Made by a program: the position numbers and the translations under genes
Part shown: positions 18,801 to 20,802 of the stretch, in pieces
Layout of the letters: the number at the start of each line of letters is the position of its first letter
Numbering within the stretch: the stretch's first letter is position 1
Assembly (NCBI RefSeq): GCF_000485595.1
Contig: NW_014578535.1
Coordinates: 34,721 to 55,522, forward strand
DNA from: Priapulus caudatus
Taxonomy: Eukaryota; Priapulida; Priapulimorpha; Priapulimorphida; Priapulidae
DNA length: 20,802 nt
Reading direction: 5' to 3'
Notes under the pieces: generated by a model
Databases searched by the model: none
Told to the model about the DNA's origin: nothing
What the model saw: the letters and a program-made list of their open reading frames with translations, nothing else

Positions 18801-20689
18801 TCGACAGATGCAGGTTGCGACCCCATGATGTCATCGACAGGTGCAGGTCGTGACCCCATGATGTCATCAACAGGTGCAGGTTGCGACCCTATGATGTCAT
18901 CGACAGGTACATCGCCAGCGGACGGCGTTGTCATTAAGCAGGAAAAATGCGACGAGGAGGAGGTGGTGGAGAAGAACGAGGAGGCCAAGAAACAGAAGAA
19001 GAAAAAGGATGAGGAGGAAGGGGAGTCTGCTGAACAGAGCCACGATGTGACGAGCGGCGGCCAGTCGCTGCCGCCAGGGGGCGCCACGTTGCTGCATGAG
19101 GAGCTGCAGGATCTTCAGCAGCGATTCGGCGTCACCGTCGTCGCCGTCTGCCGCGACGGTCAGGTGATCAGCGCGTCGCCGCAAGACACGCCGGCGCCAC
19201 CTGGCGATGCATCGGCGCCACCTGGTGGAACATCGCATGCAGCAGCGCCCTCTGGTAGCGTGACGGCGGCCGTCGAATCCACAGCGCCACCTATGAATGC
19301 GACAGCAAAGGAGATCGCTGACGTGGTGGCGCCATCTGCCTCTGGGGCAGGATGCGCTACTGCAGCGGCGCCGTCTAGCGACACCACGGCGCCACCTGGC
19401 AGGGCGATGGACGACGACGCAGACGATCCGCTGCTGATGCTCATCAAGAAGGAGCTAGCGAGCCCGCAGCCTCCTGTTATCGCCGCGACAACCGCGCGCG
19501 AGCAACCCGTTGCCGTGGCGACGGAGGTGACTGCGGACGTTGCTCGCGCTCCAGCGCATCCCACCGGCGGACTGTCCCCGCGGGCGCCACCTGGTGACGT
19601 GCTGCTGCCGCCGCCGCGTGGTCGCATCGTGCCCGGAGCGGACGATGGGAAAAATCGCAACTCGCTCAACGGGAACATCCCGAAAAGTCTCGCCTCGTCT
19701 AACAGGAAGAATTGTGCCTCGACCAACGGGGAAAATCAGAAGAATTGTTCTTCGACCAACGGGGAAAATCAGAAGAATTGTGCCTCGACCAACGGGGAAA
19801 ATCTGAAGAATTGTTCTTCGACCAACGGAGAACATCAGATGAATTGTGCCTCGACCAACGAGGAAAATCCGAAGAATTGTTTCTCGACCAAGAGGAAACA
19901 TCGGAAGAATTTTTCCTCGACCAACGGGGAAAATCAGAAGAATTGTGCCTCGACCAATGGGAAAAATCCAAAGAATTGTGCCTCGACCAACAGGAAAAAT
20001 GCGACACAGAAGAAGAAGAAAGGAAAACTTGTTGTGAAACTGAAGATGGCCAAGCCGGCGCTTAAGGCGCAGACTGTCACGCTAGAGGGAGCGGCTCGTA
20101 CCCGACCACTAGAGGGCGCTACATGGACCGAGCCACTACAAGGCACCACATGGACCGCCCTACTAGAGGGTGCCACACAGACCAACCCACAAGGGGGCGC
20201 CGCACGGACCGACCCACAAGAGGGCGCCGCACGGACCGACCCACAAGGAGGCGCCTCACGAACCGACCCACAAGGGGGCGCCTCACGAACCGACCCACAA
20301 GGGGGCGCCGCATGGACCGACCCAGAAGAGGGCGCCGCACAGACCGACCCACAAGGGGGCGCCGCACGGACCGACCCACAAGGGGGAGCGGAGTCGACAC
20401 ACCCACAAAAGGGCACTGCACAGACGAGTACACCAGAGGGCGCTGCACAGACCAGCCCACAAGAGGGCGCCGCGCAGACGAGCGCACCAGAGGGCGCCAC
20501 GCGGACGAGCGCACTACAGGGCGCCGCGCTGACGAGCGCACCAGAGGGCGCCGCGGTGCGATACGCGTACGTAGAGTGGCCGTCATACCGCTGTCTCGTC
20601 GACGGCTGCAAGTACGTGACGGACGACGAAGACGTGTTTAGAATACACGTGTGCATGCTGCACCGCCGCGCCACACGCTTCAGCTGCGC
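9828..20689 (+). CDS. Giant repeat-rich C2H2 zinc-finger protein, internal exon (partial both ends)
   Basis: One frame is open for 10.86 kb, over 3,600 residues. Residue numbers below count the ATG at 10356 as 1, but the frame and its repeat continue upstream of that ATG, so it is probably not the start. Order: SKPET repeat array (to about 822), DWRKYW segment (about 1006) and basic NLS-like KRRR...KRLR (about 1032-1050), charged D/R/E region, four zinc fingers (1208-1358), Cys hexapeptide repeats, 21-26-aa repeats, two fingers (1767-1820), three well-formed fingers among degenerate ones (1896-2081), then 7-, 14-, 11-, 11- and 9-aa repeat arrays, and a last finger (3411-3436). The next finger starts (RFSC) and is cut by the GTAAGT donor at 20690. 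C2H2 fingers usually bind DNA or protein in the nucleus, and three psi-K-x-E motifs suggest SUMO modification. I do not recognise a named orthologue. Confidence 0.88.
12934..12993 (+). repeat. Short [10 protein letters not shown] coding repeat
   Basis: A 12-nt unit (ACCTCGAACGCG and variants) encodes T-S-N-A/E about five times, immediately after the 81-nt array where the exon becomes CpG-rich again. It is followed by FKAML (about 13007) and later LKAML (about 13130), a possible duplicated short motif. Confidence 0.75.
13371..13506 (+). other. DWRKYW segment and NLS-like basic cluster
   Basis: Residues about 1006-1025 contain [13 protein letters not shown], an aromatic-rich island unlike the surrounding disordered sequence. 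It is followed by GKRRRSDSS and AKRLRCE, two basic clusters about a dozen residues apart that fit a bipartite nuclear localisation signal. The aromatic island may be a conserved interaction motif; I cannot match it to a known domain. Confidence 0.5.
13381..13386 (+). promoter_or_regulatory. Cryptic 5' splice donor inside the exon
   Basis: GTAAGT follows GGACTGGC at 13373-13380. It is a perfect donor core within coding sequence (codons CGT AAG TAC). If used it would end an upstream exon in phase 1. Because the frame is open on both sides, retention is the simpler reading. Confidence 0.35.
13977..14430 (+). other. Zinc-finger cluster 1 (three C2H2, one C2HC)
   Basis: Finger 1: C1210-x2-C1213-x12-H1226-x4-H1231. 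Finger 2: C1262-x2-C1265-x12-H1278-x3-H1282. A TGEYIYS linker leads to finger 3: C1290-x2-C1293-x12-H1306-x4-H1311. Finger 4: C1338-x2-C1341-x12-H1354-x3-C1358 (C2HC). Fingers 2 and 3 are joined by a TGE-type linker, as in DNA-binding tandem fingers; the others are spaced by low-complexity sequence, including a Thr run encoded by an ACG array (14089-14118). Confidence 0.9.
14580..14778 (+). repeat. EAC-x-EK cysteine hexapeptide repeats
   Basis: About eleven near-repeats of 18 nt encode E-A-C-[IV]-E-K, interrupted once by ATENKYG. The Cys spacing is mostly six residues. The segment is strongly charged and could form a helix with cysteines on a shifting face; metal binding or disulfide use is speculation. 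Confidence 0.85.
14922..15450 (+). repeat. 21-26-aa SLHKD / [10 protein letters not shown] coding repeats
   Basis: Seven copies plus a partial one carry L-[CY]-D-T-T-[SM]-L-H-K-D, then an [16 protein letters not shown] tail. Copy length varies by whole codons (21, 25 or 26 residues), so the frame is kept. Probably disordered and threonine-rich. Confidence 0.88.
15654..15816 (+). other. Zinc-finger pair 2
   Basis: First finger: C1769-x2-C1772-x13-H1786-x4-H1791. Second finger: C1799-x2-C1802-x12-H1815-x4-H1820, with aromatic residues before the first cysteine (F1767, F1797). The short linker GSDAL is not the classical TGEKP type, so DNA binding is not assured. Confidence 0.85.
16041..16600 (+). 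other. Zinc-finger group 3, partly degenerate
   Basis: Well-formed fingers are C1899-x4-C1904-x14-H1919-x4-H1924, C1933-x2-C1936-x12-H1949-x4-H1954 and C2060-x2-C2063-x12-H2076-x4-H2081. Between them are cysteine- and histidine-bearing stretches (about 16360-16520) that look like eroded fingers: LVCCGVEY...HARERH, and GTCGCRL...HLAAC with a one-residue Cys spacing. Whether these still bind zinc cannot be judged from sequence alone. Confidence 0.75.
17046..17178 (+). repeat. 7-aa PTANQDR coding repeat
   Basis: Six to seven 21-nt units encode [PT]-T-[AT]-N-[QNH]-[DN]-[RS]. It precedes a Gln/His-rich stretch ([13 protein letters not shown]). Confidence 0.85.
17274..17693 (+). repeat. 14-aa [14 protein letters not shown] coding repeat, ten copies
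   Basis: Ten 42-nt units run without length change. The middle copies are nearly identical, the first and last more diverged, the usual picture of an array that expands from its centre. All three + strand frames and some antisense frames stay open across it; only the frame shared with the zinc fingers is credible. Confidence 0.92.
18126..18180 (+). other. SUMO-type motif IKTE and Ala run
   Basis: Residues 2591-2594 read I-K-T-E, a psi-K-x-E consensus. An Ala run encoded by (GCA)n follows at about 18157-18180. Two more psi-K-x-E motifs occur in the same protein: IKQE at 2860-2863 (18933-18944) and IKKE at 3030-3033 (19443-19454). Modification is inferred from the motif only. Confidence 0.4.
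18252..18911 (+). repeat. 11-aa [11 protein letters not shown] coding repeat, twenty copies
   Basis: Twenty 33-nt units with no length change. The second residue is usually R or C and alternates in the last copies, giving a 66-nt higher-order unit there. The ATGACGTCAT / ATGATGTCAT core recurs once per unit at the DNA level. The encoded Asp-Pro-Met-Met / Ser-Ser-Thr sequence has many possible phosphorylation sites. Confidence 0.92.
18364..18569. promoter_or_regulatory. Four exact CRE palindromes TGACGTCA within coding repeat
   Basis: TGACGTCA, the full CREB/ATF consensus palindrome, occurs at 18364-18371, 18430-18437, 18496-18503 and 18562-18569, each spaced by exactly 66 bp. Other units carry TGATGTCA or TGACATCA variants. 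The codons are ATG ACG TCA (M-T-S), so the motif may be incidental to the repeat. Confidence 0.4.
19093..19185 (+). other. Isolated ordered-looking segment between disordered repeats
   Basis: Residues about 2913-2943 read [14 protein letters not shown] followed by [16 protein letters not shown]. The first part would form an amphipathic helix and the second has beta-strand character. It stands out from the Pro/Gly/Ala-rich sequence around it and may be a short folded or interaction domain. I do not recognise a family. Confidence 0.4.
19668..20000 (+). repeat. 11-aa [11 protein letters not shown] coding repeat
   Basis: About nine full 33-nt units plus shorter ones encode N-G-E-N-x-K-N-C-[AS]-S-T, one Cys per unit. 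One unit reads [11 protein letters not shown], with the Cys replaced by Phe. The array ends in a basic stretch (KKKKGK, then KLKMAK). It has the same 33-nt period as the array at 18252 but unrelated sequence. Confidence 0.9.
20097..20555 (+). repeat. 9-aa RTDPQGGAA coding repeat, seventeen copies
   Basis: Seventeen 27-nt units with no length change. At DNA level each unit carries a CCACAAGGGGGCGCC or CACCAGAGGGCGCC type core, close to the CTCF consensus. The array lies directly before the last zinc finger. Confidence 0.92.
20106..20119 (+). promoter_or_regulatory. CTCF-consensus-like site in coding repeat
   Basis: CCACTAGAGGGCGC fits CCASYAGRKGGCRS at all 14 positions. Most other units of the 27-nt array miss by only a base or so. 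Two more perfect fits lie on the minus strand at 15822-15835 and 19215-19228. Binding is not shown by sequence alone. Confidence 0.4.
20586..20689 (+). other. Last C2H2 finger and start of the next one
   Basis: C3413-x4-C3418-x12-H3431-x4-H3436 is a complete finger. RRATRFSC3444 follows, which is how another finger would begin, and the sequence is then interrupted by the splice donor. The missing half should lie in the next exon, outside the window. Confidence 0.8.
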
Positions 20690-20695
20690 GTAAGT
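20690..20695 (+). promoter_or_regulatory. Predicted 5' splice donor ending the giant exon
   Basis: GTAAGT is a perfect intronic donor core. The apparent stop codon TAA (20691-20693) lies inside it. The exon would end at 20689 after two bases of a codon (phase 2). The next bases are simple-sequence DNA, which fits an intron. Confidence 0.8.
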
Positions 20696-20790
20696 ATGTG
20701 TGCGTGCGTACGTGCGTGCGTGCGTGAGTGTGTGCGTGTGTGTGCGCATGTGCGTGTGCGTGTGGCGGCCGCCGCCGCCGCCGCCGTCGT
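20696..20790. repeat. GTGC microsatellite and GCC/GTC run at the start of the downstream intron
   Basis: GTGCGTGC-type repeats run to about 20765, then (GCC)n and (GTC)n to about 20790. The stretch is non-coding and begins immediately after the donor. Confidence 0.85.
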
Positions 20791-20802
20791 CGTGTTTGTT
20801 GT

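Overview
The window looks like nuclear DNA of an animal, most likely an invertebrate with CpG-rich exons. The evidence is canonical C2H2 zinc fingers (one pair joined by a TGEY linker), a GT-AG intron layout, AT-rich non-coding DNA full of micro- and minisatellites, and a fold-back DNA transposon. I cannot name the species. No bacterial-type operon, rRNA, confident tRNA or CRISPR array is present.

Layout. Bases 1-8397 are non-coding on present evidence. They contain a 15-bp-stem inverted repeat (632-726), a 25-bp minisatellite (1624-1772), a fold-back element of about 1.65 kb with matching termini (about 2763-4424), a degenerate 32-bp tandem array (4538-5453), a block resembling a solo LTR (about 5459-5746), a possible fold-back remnant (6031-6440), and GA and CTG microsatellites.

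The right half (about 8398-20689) is one giant predicted exon on the + strand. A good 3' splice site (AG at 8396-8397) opens it. The first 1.4 kb looks coding but the frame hops repeatedly. From 9828 to 20690 a single frame stays open for 10.86 kb. The TAA that appears to end it (20691-20693) lies inside a perfect GTAAGT donor (20690-20695), in the middle of the next zinc finger. The exon is therefore probably internal and the protein incomplete at both ends; the ATG at 10356 is not a convincing start.

The encoded protein is a very large, probably nuclear zinc-finger protein. In order it carries an 81-nt KPE/SKPET repeat array, an NLS-like basic segment, a charged region, a four-finger cluster, Cys hexapeptide repeats, a 21-26-aa repeat, two more finger groups, then 7-, 14-, 11-, 11- and 9-aa repeat arrays, three SUMO-type motifs, and a last finger that is cut by the intron. 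All these arrays keep the reading frame. Some also carry dense DNA motifs, including CRE palindromes and CTCF-consensus-like sites.

Sequence quality appears to change at about 9.83 kb. Tandem repeats and coding-like DNA to the left are full of indels, while DNA to the right is clean over more than 10 kb. An unpolished long-read segment is one plausible cause and affects how the left half should be read.
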